Assembly: GCA_016710935.1 (NCBI GenBank) | Contig: JADJTY010000009.1 | Span: forward strand, 259,016 to 323,015 | Length of the DNA: 64,000 bases | Direction of reading: 5' to 3' | From: Chitinophagaceae bacterium | GTDB lineage: Bacteria; Bacteroidota; Bacteroidia; Chitinophagales; Chitinophagaceae | Notes under the pieces: model-generated | Told to the model about the DNA's origin: nothing | Database searches by the model: none | The model's input: only the letters and a program-made list of their open reading frames with translations | Position numbers and translations under genes: made by a program | Part shown: positions 17,145 to 24,943 of the stretch, one piece after another | Layout of the letters: each line of letters begins with the position of its first letter | How positions within the stretch are numbered: position 1 is the first letter of the stretch

Positions 17145-17717
17145 TTGGCATTTATAAAAAACATATCTGCGGATAATTCCACCGACAAAGAGTTGCTTAC
17201 TGCTTTTAAAAGCACGGGCGACATCAGTCATTTAAGTACTTTATATCTTCGGTATATGGACCTGGTATATGGTGTTTGCCTTAAATATTTTAAAGATACC
17301 GAACGATGCAAAGATGCGGTAATGGATATTTTTGGAGAATTAAACACTAAATTGAGGGTACATGAAGTAGATAATTTTAAAGGCTGGCTGCATGTTTTGA
17401 CAAGAAACCACTGCCTGATGCAGCTGAGAAGCCCCAAAAACATAAAAACCACAGAATTTAACCCGGTTTTTGTGTATTCTGAAGAAAATTTGCATCTGAA
17501 CAACGAGGCATTGGAAAAAGAAGAAAATTATAAAAAATTGGAACTGTGTTTGGAAACATTGCCAACAGAACAGCAGGAAACTGTAAAACTCTTTTACCTG
17601 GAGAGCAAATGTTACAACGAAATTGCAGAAATTACCGGTTTCGAATGGAGTAAAGTGCGTAGTTATATTCAGAATGGTAAGCGGAATTTGAAGATCTGTA
17701 TGGACGGGAGGAGTTAG
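17145..17717 (+). CDS. RNA polymerase ECF-type sigma factor
   Basis: A 190-residue sigma-70 family protein. Region 2 spans about residues 20-85 (LSTLYLRYMDLVYGVCLKYFKDTERCKDAVMDIF pattern), followed by FKGWLHVLTRNHCLMQLR. Region 4 spans about 125-185, with LPTEQQETVKLFYLESKCYNEIAEITG and WSKVRSYIQNGKRNLKI as the helix-turn-helix. The start is TTG at 17145, since no ATG is in frame. It sits 67 bases before a membrane protein that probably acts with it, separated by a GGAGGC repeat. The target promoters are unknown. Confidence 0.9.
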   Translation: MAFIKNISADNSTDKELLTAFKSTGDISHLSTLYLRYMDLVYGVCLKYFKDTERCKDAVMDIFGELNTKLRVHEVDNFKGWLHVLTRNHCLMQLRSPKNIKTTEFNPVFVYSEENLHLNNEALEKEENYKKLELCLETLPTEQQETVKLFYLESKCYNEIAEITGFEWSKVRSYIQNGKRNLKICMDGRS

Positions 17718-17784
17718 AGGCGGGAGAAGGGAGGCTGGAGGCAGGAGGCTGGAGGATTGGAGAAAGAAATATATACAATTATTA

Positions 17785-19164
17785 ATGAGCGATAAAGGAA
17801 AAAATATTAATTACACAGCAGGAGATATTGAACAGTACCTGGCAGGAAAGCTGTCGCCTTTACAAATGCATGCCATGGAAAAAGCAGCGCTTGACGATCC
17901 TTTTTTGGCAGAAGCCATGGAAGGTTACGCTGCCGTACAAAACAAAGAATGGAACAATCAACTGGTGGCATTACGGGAAGAAATTGCCAACAAAGGAACC
18001 GTAGTAGCCAAAGTAATTCCATTGCATCAATCAAAAAGCAACTGGTGGAAGATAGCGGCGGCAGTGGTCATTATTGGCGGCGGTACTATATTCACAATTC
18101 TTTTTAACAACGATAAAAAAGAAGAAACTGATAACATACAAATTGCCCAGGCAAAAACTACCGGAATTGACAGTATGGTACTGCCTGAAAATACCCAATC
18201 AGCCTCGGTTACAGAGAATCTGAATCCTTCTGCCGCAGCAACAATTGAAGAAAAGAAAGCGCTACCTGGTTCAATAGCAAAGTTGGAGGAAGCTGTTAAA
18301 ACTGATGATAAATATATTCCGGATCCATCCGGTCCGCAGTTAAAACCGGTAACCCCTGTTGCCACAACAAACGCTAACCAAAATGACAATTCCATTGTGT
18401 CAGCCCCTCCGGTAATTAATAGTCCTTCTGCTGCAGGCGGCAATAACCCGGATGATGTAGCCAAAGAAATAAATGCAGAAAAAAACAGATCAGCATCAAA
18501 ACAAAATGAGGAAGAAGTTTTGAGCCGGCAAAGAAGCAAATTGCCTGCTAAAAGAGAAGCCACCCTGAATAATTTTTTTACCGCACAAGTAGTGTCGCCG
18601 GATAATTCACCGCTTCCCTTCACCAATATTTCTATTAAAAAAGAGAATTTTGGAACTTATGCCGATGCAAAAGGAATGGTCAGGTTGGTATCTACCGACA
18701 GTATTTTACAGGTAGAAGTGAAATCTGTTGGCTACCAGCCAAAAACATTTGCCTTACGCAGCAACCAGGCATCTACAAAAATCATATTACAGGAAGACGA
18801 ACCTGTTTATAAAGACAAACCCGTTTCAGGCAATGCTGACATGGCAGCCAACAAACGCATACGCAGGGCTACCCTGCTTAAAGATTCTGTTGTAAACGTA
18901 GAACCGGCTGATGGCTGGGATAATTACAACAGGTATGTTGCCAACAACCTGGATATTCCTGTTTCGAATGTAAAAGGTGATCTGCATGGCGAAGTTGAAT
19001 TAAGTTTTGATGTTAGATCAAACGGAACCATATCCAACATCAGGGTAAACAAATCGCTGGGTGCTGAATATGATGATGCAGCCAAACGCCTGCTGCAGGA
19101 AGGTCCGCAGTGGAAAGTGAAAAAAGGCAAAAAAACCTCGGCCAGTATTAAAGTTCAATTCTGA
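17785..19164 (+). CDS. membrane protein with carboxypeptidase-regulatory-like and TonB C-terminal domains
   Basis: A 459-residue protein with an unusual order of parts. The cytosolic N-terminus (GDIEQYLAGKLSPLQMHAME), about residues 1-80, resembles anti-sigma zinc-finger-less heads. A single TM helix (WWKIAAAVVIIGGGTIFTIL) lies near 90-110. A long Ala/Asn/Pro-rich periplasmic linker follows. A CarboxypepD_reg-like domain covers about 265-335 (FTAQVVSPDNSPLPFTNISI, VEVKSVGYQPKTF). A TonB C-terminal domain lies at about 390-459 (GEVELSFDVRSNGTISNI, SLGAEYDDAAKRLL). Placement after an ECF sigma factor suggests a combined anti-sigma and energy-transducer role. This is inferred. Confidence 0.8.
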   Translation: MSDKGKNINYTAGDIEQYLAGKLSPLQMHAMEKAALDDPFLAEAMEGYAAVQNKEWNNQLVALREEIANKGTVVAKVIPLHQSKSNWWKIAAAVVIIGGGTIFTILFNNDKKEETDNIQIAQAKTTGIDSMVLPENTQSASVTENLNPSAAATIEEKKALPGSIAKLEEAVKTDDKYIPDPSGPQLKPVTPVATTNANQNDNSIVSAPPVINSPSAAGGNNPDDVAKEINAEKNRSASKQNEEEVLSRQRSKLPAKREATLNNFFTAQVVSPDNSPLPFTNISIKKENFGTYADAKGMVRLVSTDSILQVEVKSVGYQPKTFALRSNQASTKIILQEDEPVYKDKPVSGNADMAANKRIRRATLLKDSVVNVEPADGWDNYNRYVANNLDIPVSNVKGDLHGEVELSFDVRSNGTISNIRVNKSLGAEYDDAAKRLLQEGPQWKVKKGKKTSASIKVQF

Positions 19165-19231
19165 TCCAATTCGCATCACTATCCTTGCTGACCTTCTTTT
19201 AGATTTTGTACCTTGGGTGCAAAAACTTTAT

Positions 19232-20065
19232 ATGAAAAAAATAATATTGTCAGCACTTGCAATTGCAGGCTTAGCCATGTTAAGCACTGCACAGGTAAAA
19301 ATGCCTGCCCCTTCGCCCACACAAACCGTTAAGCAGGAATTTGGTATTGGTTCCATAGAATTAACCTATTCAAGGCCTGCAACCAAAGGCCGCAAAATTT
19401 TTGGCGACCTGGTTCCCTATAATAAACTATGGCGTACGGGTGCCAATGCTGCAACCAAAATTGTTTTTACTGAACCGGTGGAAATGGGCGGTAAAAAACT
19501 GGACAGCGGTACGTATGTTTTGTATACCATTCCAGGGATGGATAGCTGGGAAGTGATCATTAATAAAGGGCTTAAAAACTGGGGTGTTGATGGATACAAG
19601 GAAAGCGAAGATGTCATTCGCTTTAATATTGAGCCTTTTAAAAACAAAAAGAAAGTAGAATCATTTACCATGGAGTTTACAGATGTAACAGCCACCAACT
19701 GTTCTTTGGAAATCAAGTGGCAAAAAACTATGGTCTCTATTCCAATTGTTGCCAACTTCCTGGATAAAGTAAGGGCCCAGATAGATGCCGCAATGAAAAC
19801 CGAAAAAAAACCTTACTGGCAGGCTGCCCAATTCTACAATGAATACGATAAGAATTTACCGCTGGCTTTAGAGCATACAACCAAGGCCATTGAAGGCAAT
19901 AAAGAAGCTTTCTGGATGTGGATCTACAAAGCAAAAATTCAGAAAGAGCTGGGGGATAAAGCCGGAGCCATGGAGAGTTCAAAAAAATCGCTTGAGCTTG
20001 CAACAGCAGCAAAGAACGATGATTATGTAAAAATGAATAAAGACTTTCAGAAGTCCTTAAAATAA
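19232..20065 (+). CDS. DUF2911 domain-containing exported protein
   Basis: A secreted protein of about 277 residues. The ATG at 19232 gives a clean signal peptide (MKKIILSALAIAGLAMLSTAQ); a GTG at 19217 would only lengthen it. The DUF2911 domain follows, with GSIELTYSRPATKGRKIFG, KLWRTGANAATKI and LDSGTYVLYTIPG. The C-terminal third (YNEYDKNLPLALEHTTKAIE, AKIQKELGDKAGAMESSKKS) looks like a TPR-type helical tail. DUF2911 function is not established. It follows the TonB-like gene by 67 bases and may be transcribed with it. Confidence 0.87.
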   Translation: MKKIILSALAIAGLAMLSTAQVKMPAPSPTQTVKQEFGIGSIELTYSRPATKGRKIFGDLVPYNKLWRTGANAATKIVFTEPVEMGGKKLDSGTYVLYTIPGMDSWEVIINKGLKNWGVDGYKESEDVIRFNIEPFKNKKKVESFTMEFTDVTATNCSLEIKWQKTMVSIPIVANFLDKVRAQIDAAMKTEKKPYWQAAQFYNEYDKNLPLALEHTTKAIEGNKEAFWMWIYKAKIQKELGDKAGAMESSKKSLELATAAKNDDYVKMNKDFQKSLK

Positions 20066-20097
20066 ATCAGGCATAAATATTTTTACAAAGCGTTGCG

Positions 20098-21726
20098 TTA
20101 CTGCAGCGCTTTTTGTTTTATAAAAAGCTGCAGTACCGAAGCCAGCACAATAACCAGTATGGCACCAATGGCATTTAGCCATAAAAACGAAACAACATCC
20201 ATTTTGTAAATAATAATGATCAGTACTTCTGAAATGATGGCTGCATAAAAAACTGCATGCCCTCGTATAAACTTCATTCCAAATGCAACCAGGAATATAC
20301 CCAGTATAACGCCATAAAAAAGAGAACCCAATATATTCACTGCTTCAATAAGGCTATTGCCGATGTTGTAGGCAAACATAGAAATGATAATGCAGAAAAT
20401 ACCCCAGCCCAGGGTATACCAGTGCGCCACTTTATAATCCTCCAGTTCTGTTTCCTTTTTTACAAAGAACTTTTTATGGAAATCTACTACCGAGCAGGCT
20501 GCCAGCGAATTAAGAGCCGCAGCAATACTGCCCCAGGCCGCCAAAAAAATAATGGCAAAAATTAATCCGATCAATCCCACCGGTAAATTTTCTTTCACAA
20601 ACCAGAGAAAGATAAAATTGGTATCGTTGGGTTTTTGATCAGGCAATGCCCGCTGCATTACACCTTTAAAATCCTTTCGGATAGCATTAGCCTCAGTTAC
20701 GTTGCCGTTTGCAAAAGATTCGTCATACCGGGCCTCCAGCAAGTTTAAAGAATCTCTCTTCACGGTTTGCTTCGCTTCCTGTAAAGTTACCTGGTCAAAA
20801 TAAACAGGCCCCTTATTGTATTGATAAAACGAAAAGATGAGTATACCAAGCAGTAAAATAAAAAACTGCATGGGTATTTTTACCAGCCCGTTCATAAGCA
20901 ACCCTTTGCGGCTTTCTTTTACATTTTTTGCGGTAAGATAACGGCCCACCTGGCTATGGTCTGTTCCAAAATAGCTGAGCGCAAGAAAGAAACCGCCGAT
21001 CAATCCGCTCCAGATATTGTATCGGTCCTTCCAGTCGAAACCCTTATCGGTAAAGCCGGTAGTAATGATATTCATCTTTCCCAACTCACCGCTTTTGTGC
21101 AATGCTTCGGTAAAGCCAATGGCATCAGGTAGTAACTTAACGGCCAAATACCCTACAATAAAAAGGGCAATAAACACAATGATCATCTGCAGCTTTTGTG
21201 TATGTGCCACTGCTTTTGCACCGCCACTCATGGTGTAAATAATAAGTATCCCACCCATCACCAGGTTGGTGTAATAAATATTCCAGCCCATTAAAGAACT
21301 TAAAATTATGGATGGAGCAAAAATGCTGATGCCGGTGCTGAGGCCGCGTGACAACAAAAATAAAAAAGAAGTGAGCGTTCGGGTTTTAAGATCAAAACGG
21401 TTTTCTAAAAACTCATACGCGGTAAATACTTTTAACCTGCTGAACACCGGCACAAAAAATATACAGATAACGATCATGGCTAGTGGCAGTCCGAAATAAT
21501 ATTGCACAAAACGCATCCCATCGCTGAATGCCTGCCCCGGGCCCGTTAAAAAAGTAATGGCACTTGCCTGCGTACCCATAATGCTGAATAAAACAAGATA
21601 CCAGGGTAAGGAACGGTTACTTAAAAAATAACCTTCCAGGTTTTTAGTGGTACGGCTTTTATAGATACCGTACACAACGATACCCGCAAGCGTTACACAT
21701 AATATGATCCAGTCTAAAACGCTCAT
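20098..21726 (-). CDS. sodium:solute symporter (SSS family)
   Basis: A 542-residue inner-membrane transporter with about 13 to 14 TM helices. Family features are the N-terminal LDWIILCVTLAGIVVYGIY, YFLSNRSLPWYLVLFSIMGTQASAITFLTGPG-type sodium-site region (about 33-65), YEFLENRF and LNSLAACSVVDF. It couples solute uptake to a sodium gradient; the solute is unknown. The ATG at 21726 overlaps the stop codon of the 34-residue peptide gene, and PIG-L lies upstream on the same strand. The product may therefore carry a sugar- or amine-bearing compound released by that deacetylase (inferred). Confidence 0.92.
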   Translation of the reverse strand: MSVLDWIILCVTLAGIVVYGIYKSRTTKNLEGYFLSNRSLPWYLVLFSIMGTQASAITFLTGPGQAFSDGMRFVQYYFGLPLAMIVICIFFVPVFSRLKVFTAYEFLENRFDLKTRTLTSFLFLLSRGLSTGISIFAPSIILSSLMGWNIYYTNLVMGGILIIYTMSGGAKAVAHTQKLQMIIVFIALFIVGYLAVKLLPDAIGFTEALHKSGELGKMNIITTGFTDKGFDWKDRYNIWSGLIGGFFLALSYFGTDHSQVGRYLTAKNVKESRKGLLMNGLVKIPMQFFILLLGILIFSFYQYNKGPVYFDQVTLQEAKQTVKRDSLNLLEARYDESFANGNVTEANAIRKDFKGVMQRALPDQKPNDTNFIFLWFVKENLPVGLIGLIFAIIFLAAWGSIAAALNSLAACSVVDFHKKFFVKKETELEDYKVAHWYTLGWGIFCIIISMFAYNIGNSLIEAVNILGSLFYGVILGIFLVAFGMKFIRGHAVFYAAIISEVLIIIIYKMDVVSFLWLNAIGAILVIVLASVLQLFIKQKALQ

Positions 21727-21827
21727 GAAAATGACTTAGTAATCCAATAAAAAATAATTATCTGGACAATCAGAAAAAGCAGCACAATCACGTACCATTT
21801 GTTCCAATATGATTTTTCGTTTTGCAT
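21723..21827 (-). CDS. 34-residue single-TM peptide upstream of the symporter
   Basis: ATG at 21827 opens a short frame reading MQNEKSYWNKWYVIVLLFL, then an Ile/Val-rich membrane span and a short polar end, with TGA at 21723-21725. The stop shares bases with the symporter ATG (ATGA overlap), as in coupled genes. The size, one TM helix, charged N-terminus and position suggest an accessory subunit of the transporter. No named family is recognised. Coding status rests on the overlap and composition only. Confidence 0.6.
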   Translation of the reverse strand: MQNEKSYWNKWYVIVLLFLIVQIIIFYWITKSFS

Positions 21828-21903
21828 AATTTTATCTCTTTATTCTGAGCTGGAAAACCCAACAGACATTTCGATCTCCGCAATCATCTTCACTTCGGCA
21901 GTT

Positions 21904-21930
21904 CCTCCGCCAGCCGGCGGGAGGCGGAGG
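21904..21930. repeat. GC-rich hairpin after the PIG-L gene
   Basis: CCTCCGCC and GGCGGAGG form an 8-bp stem around an 11-base centre, a few bases past the PIG-L stop. There is no T-run on the minus strand, so this looks like a dispersed palindromic repeat rather than a standard terminator. Confidence 0.5.
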
Positions 21931-21934
21931 GGTT

Positions 21935-24466
21935 TTACTTTATATACCTGGTCCTTTTATTGGCAATCAAATTAGCAAACAACCTGTAAGCACCCGGTAC
22001 ACCGGCAGGCAATTCCCGGAAGAATACCAACCCGGTGTACACAAATCTTCCTTTACCGTAATTGGCAATAATAAGACTCCCATCCTGCTCCTTTTCACCG
22101 GGGTCTTTCATACTAAGAATAGCTTTGTAAGCGGTGTCTGCTTTTTCTGCATGATAAATGCTACGCTCCTGAATCCAGCCATTGAAATCGGCATCAGTTA
22201 TTTTGTTAGGATGATTCAATGCCGGATGATCGGGAATTAAAAAGTTAACTTTCGCTTCTTCATCGGTAATTCTGTTTCGGCTGATGTTAAAAGGATAAGG
22301 CGATATTTTTGCTTTAACCGGACCTATCTGGTTGCTGGTATTGTATTGCACCAGCAACACACCACCTTCTTTAACATAGTCCATCAGTTCGCTGTAAACA
22401 TTATTCATCCACTCATTGGTGTTGTATGCACGAACACCGGTAACAATGGCATCAAATTGTTTTAAATTAGAAGCTTTAATATCTGCTTCCTGCAGCGTTA
22501 TTACTTTGTAACCCATCGCCAGCAAGGCTTCCGGAACCTTATCGCCTGCGCCGGGAATATAGCCAACAAAATTACCTTCGGTTTTCAGATCAAACTCTTT
22601 GGATGTAAAAACCTCCGGTTGCGTGTAAATAATAGAAGGAATATGATCGTAATCTATCTGATGAAGCCCCAGATAAGGGTTTCCATTTTCCTGGAACAAG
22701 GTATCGTGATATATTAAATATAGCCTGTTACCCAGGCTGTCATAAACCGGAACCCGGGTAATCATAGGTTTGTCTAACAACCTGATCATTTGCCCCTTCG
22801 CAAGTACAGTATCATTATTGTATCCAACAACAGATCTTGTTTTTTCAGTTTTTACATAGCTTTTAAAAGGATTTTTATCTTTAAATGATTTTACTTCCCA
22901 ATCATTTTTATAATTATTTATTCCAAGTTTAGGAACAGACCTTACCGAAAAGGCAGGTATAATATTCACCGGCTGATACAATTCCCCTTTTACCGGGTCG
23001 GTATATTTATAACGGACTGGTTTTGTAAACTTAAATTCCTTTCCTTCAATCAGCATACTGAATACAATACTGAAAGGATCATTCTCTGCCCTTCCAATCA
23101 GTTGCTGATCAGTAACATTAAAACTACCTTTCTCCATGGGATTTTGCAGCCAGTATGGTTGTGTAAGTTTTGCACCGGGCCGCAGGAACATGGTATAGGT
23201 TTGAACCGCATTTGCATTTTTCTTTAGCTGGTCAAAAATGATAAAGTCGTTATTGATATGGGCATCGGCGCTTAAAATATTGGCCCCGGACCGGTTGTTC
23301 ACTACCAGGTTTATTTTCAGGCTATCGCCCGGTATTGCATACTGGGTATTGGTGGTAGCGTCCATAAATAAACCACTACAATTTTGGATGATCTCTTTAA
23401 CAGCATGTAGTTTCTGTTCTTTCCAGTAATCGTCTTTCAAAACTTCTATCTTCTTATACAGGTCAACCAATGCCGCAACAGCTCTTTCAGGATGCGATAC
23501 ATCAAATTTCTCAATGATCTTATTTACTGTATTGGCAAGCGAAGCATCAGCAGTTCTTTTCCAGCTTATGTCCACATCATCAAACAGGTCATTAACCGGT
23601 GCACTTCCTTTGATGATCTTTAAATACTCAATGACACTACCCCTTTGTGCAGGCACACCAAAACCCTGGCTTTTGTGCTGGCTGCGGCTTGCGGCTGCTA
23701 TCTCTCCATAACTTTTTCCCAGGATGGGATTGTAATCGCCACACTCCATTTTGAACTGATCTTCCCTGGTGGTGTTATTACCGCCAAAACTAAATGTATT
23801 CCATAAAATTCTTTTGGCCTGCCACACGGTTACTCCGTTAGTCAATTGTTCCGGAAATTTTGTTGGATCTGCCGCTGCATCAAATGCCTCACCGGCAAGT
23901 ATGGCCGATGCGGTGTGATGGCCATGTCCGCCTTCGCCTGTTGCAGGAAATCTTGTAATTATAACATCTGGACGGAATTTGCGTATCACCCAAACCACAT
24001 CACTTAAAACTTTATCGTGGCCCCAAAACTTCATGGTTTCATCCGGACTTTTACTGTAGCCAAAATCAAAGGCACGGGTAAAGAATTGCTCGGCACCATC
24101 AATGCGGCGGGCAGCCAGTAATTCCTGTGTACGTATCAAACCCAGGTCAACACCCTGCTCATCGCCAATTAAATTTTGCCCGCCGTCGCCACGGGTTAAA
24201 CTTAAATAACCGGTACGGTATAATTTTTCGTTGGCTAAATATGCAAGCAATCTCGTGTTCTCATCATCCGGATGTGCAGCTACATATAAAACTGAGCCAA
24301 GCACATTCAGTTTTTTTAGCTGCAGTAATATTTCTGAGGAAGTGTACGACTTTGGAGCCTGGGCTTTTGCTTCGCAAAAGAAAGCAACAAAAAAAATAAA
24401 TAGAATTTGCTTGCGCAAATTTAGGTTTGCCACAGAGGCACAGAAGCACAGAAATTTGTTTTTCAT
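21935..24466 (-). CDS. PIG-L family deacetylase with C-terminal extension
   Basis: An 843-residue exported protein. The PIG-L (LmbE-like) zinc deacetylase domain spans about residues 50-310: LYVAAHPDDENTRLLAYLAN holds the AHPDDE motif, and FPATGEGGHGHHTASAILAGEAF the second His cluster. It would remove N-acetyl groups from an amino-sugar conjugate. The remaining 500 residues include beta-rich segments and a Rossmann/GATase-like region near 640-730 (DAIVTGVRAYN, GGVLLVQYNT). The first 18 residues are encoded by the terminal inverted repeat of the element at 24429-24916, so the ancestral start was probably further in, near LRKQILFIFFVAFF. It is upstream of the 34-residue peptide and symporter genes. 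Confidence 0.88.
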   Translation of the reverse strand: MKNKFLCFCASVANLNLRKQILFIFFVAFFCEAKAQAPKSYTSSEILLQLKKLNVLGSVLYVAAHPDDENTRLLAYLANEKLYRTGYLSLTRGDGGQNLIGDEQGVDLGLIRTQELLAARRIDGAEQFFTRAFDFGYSKSPDETMKFWGHDKVLSDVVWVIRKFRPDVIITRFPATGEGGHGHHTASAILAGEAFDAAADPTKFPEQLTNGVTVWQAKRILWNTFSFGGNNTTREDQFKMECGDYNPILGKSYGEIAAASRSQHKSQGFGVPAQRGSVIEYLKIIKGSAPVNDLFDDVDISWKRTADASLANTVNKIIEKFDVSHPERAVAALVDLYKKIEVLKDDYWKEQKLHAVKEIIQNCSGLFMDATTNTQYAIPGDSLKINLVVNNRSGANILSADAHINNDFIIFDQLKKNANAVQTYTMFLRPGAKLTQPYWLQNPMEKGSFNVTDQQLIGRAENDPFSIVFSMLIEGKEFKFTKPVRYKYTDPVKGELYQPVNIIPAFSVRSVPKLGINNYKNDWEVKSFKDKNPFKSYVKTEKTRSVVGYNNDTVLAKGQMIRLLDKPMITRVPVYDSLGNRLYLIYHDTLFQENGNPYLGLHQIDYDHIPSIIYTQPEVFTSKEFDLKTEGNFVGYIPGAGDKVPEALLAMGYKVITLQEADIKASNLKQFDAIVTGVRAYNTNEWMNNVYSELMDYVKEGGVLLVQYNTSNQIGPVKAKISPYPFNISRNRITDEEAKVNFLIPDHPALNHPNKITDADFNGWIQERSIYHAEKADTAYKAILSMKDPGEKEQDGSLIIANYGKGRFVYTGLVFFRELPAGVPGAYRLFANLIANKRTRYIK

Positions 24467-24916
24467 ATTTTAATATACTACTCTTTTGATTTGAAGTTTT
24501 GAAGCGGAGAAATTCAATACCAGGCCTACTTTACAACCAGATACTTTTAAATAATTAATTCCCTGAGCCAGGTCTTCATCTGCTATACCACCATGTTTTG
24601 CCTTTATTTCCACAATCACTTTATCAAATACAACAAAGTCGGCATAAAATTTATGTTTTAAAATTATTTCCTTGTAAGGGACCTGATATTCATATTCTCT
24701 TCTAAAAAGATAATCATTTAAATTCAACTCGTGTTCCAATGCATCTTTATAAACAATTTCTAAAAACCCGGGGCCTAAAATCTTATGTACTTCAATAGCA
24801 AGCCCAATTATTTTTTCTGTTTCATCATGCAAAGGATAGTCTATTTGATCATCTTTATATGACATAAGTAAATAAATTTCTTTATTTTATTTTCTGTGCT
24901 TCCGTGCCGCAGTGGC
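24429..24916. mobile_element. 488-bp unit bounded by 26-bp terminal inverted repeats, carrying a GxxExxY gene
   Basis: The left end (24429-24454) begins GCCACAGAGGCACAG and the right end (24891-24916) is its inverted copy, 23 of 26 bases matching. Between them lies only the GxxExxY gene. The same CCACA-AGGCACA type of end bounds the units at 47474-48922, where a second GxxExxY gene occurs. No transposase is encoded and no clear target duplication is visible. The left end runs into the PIG-L reading frame. Mobility is inferred, not shown. Confidence 0.6.
24470..24865 (-). CDS. GxxExxY family protein
   Basis: A 131-residue protein of the GxxExxY family, named for the motif seen here as GFLEIVY in KILGPGFLEIVYKDALEHEL (about residues 30-50). 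ADFVVFDKVIVEIKA downstream has the D..ExK spacing of PD-(D/E)XK nuclease folds, so a nuclease-like fold is likely. The function is not established. The start is ATG at 24865 (MSYKDDQIDY). It fills a unit with 26-bp terminal inverted repeats. The paralogue at 48171 is clearly different in sequence, so this is not a recent duplication. Confidence 0.88.
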   Translation of the reverse strand: MSYKDDQIDYPLHDETEKIIGLAIEVHKILGPGFLEIVYKDALEHELNLNDYLFRREYEYQVPYKEIILKHKFYADFVVFDKVIVEIKAKHGGIADEDLAQGINYLKVSGCKVGLVLNFSASKLQIKRVVY

Positions 24917-24943
24917 AATATCCATGTTGCAAAGCGACATCAT

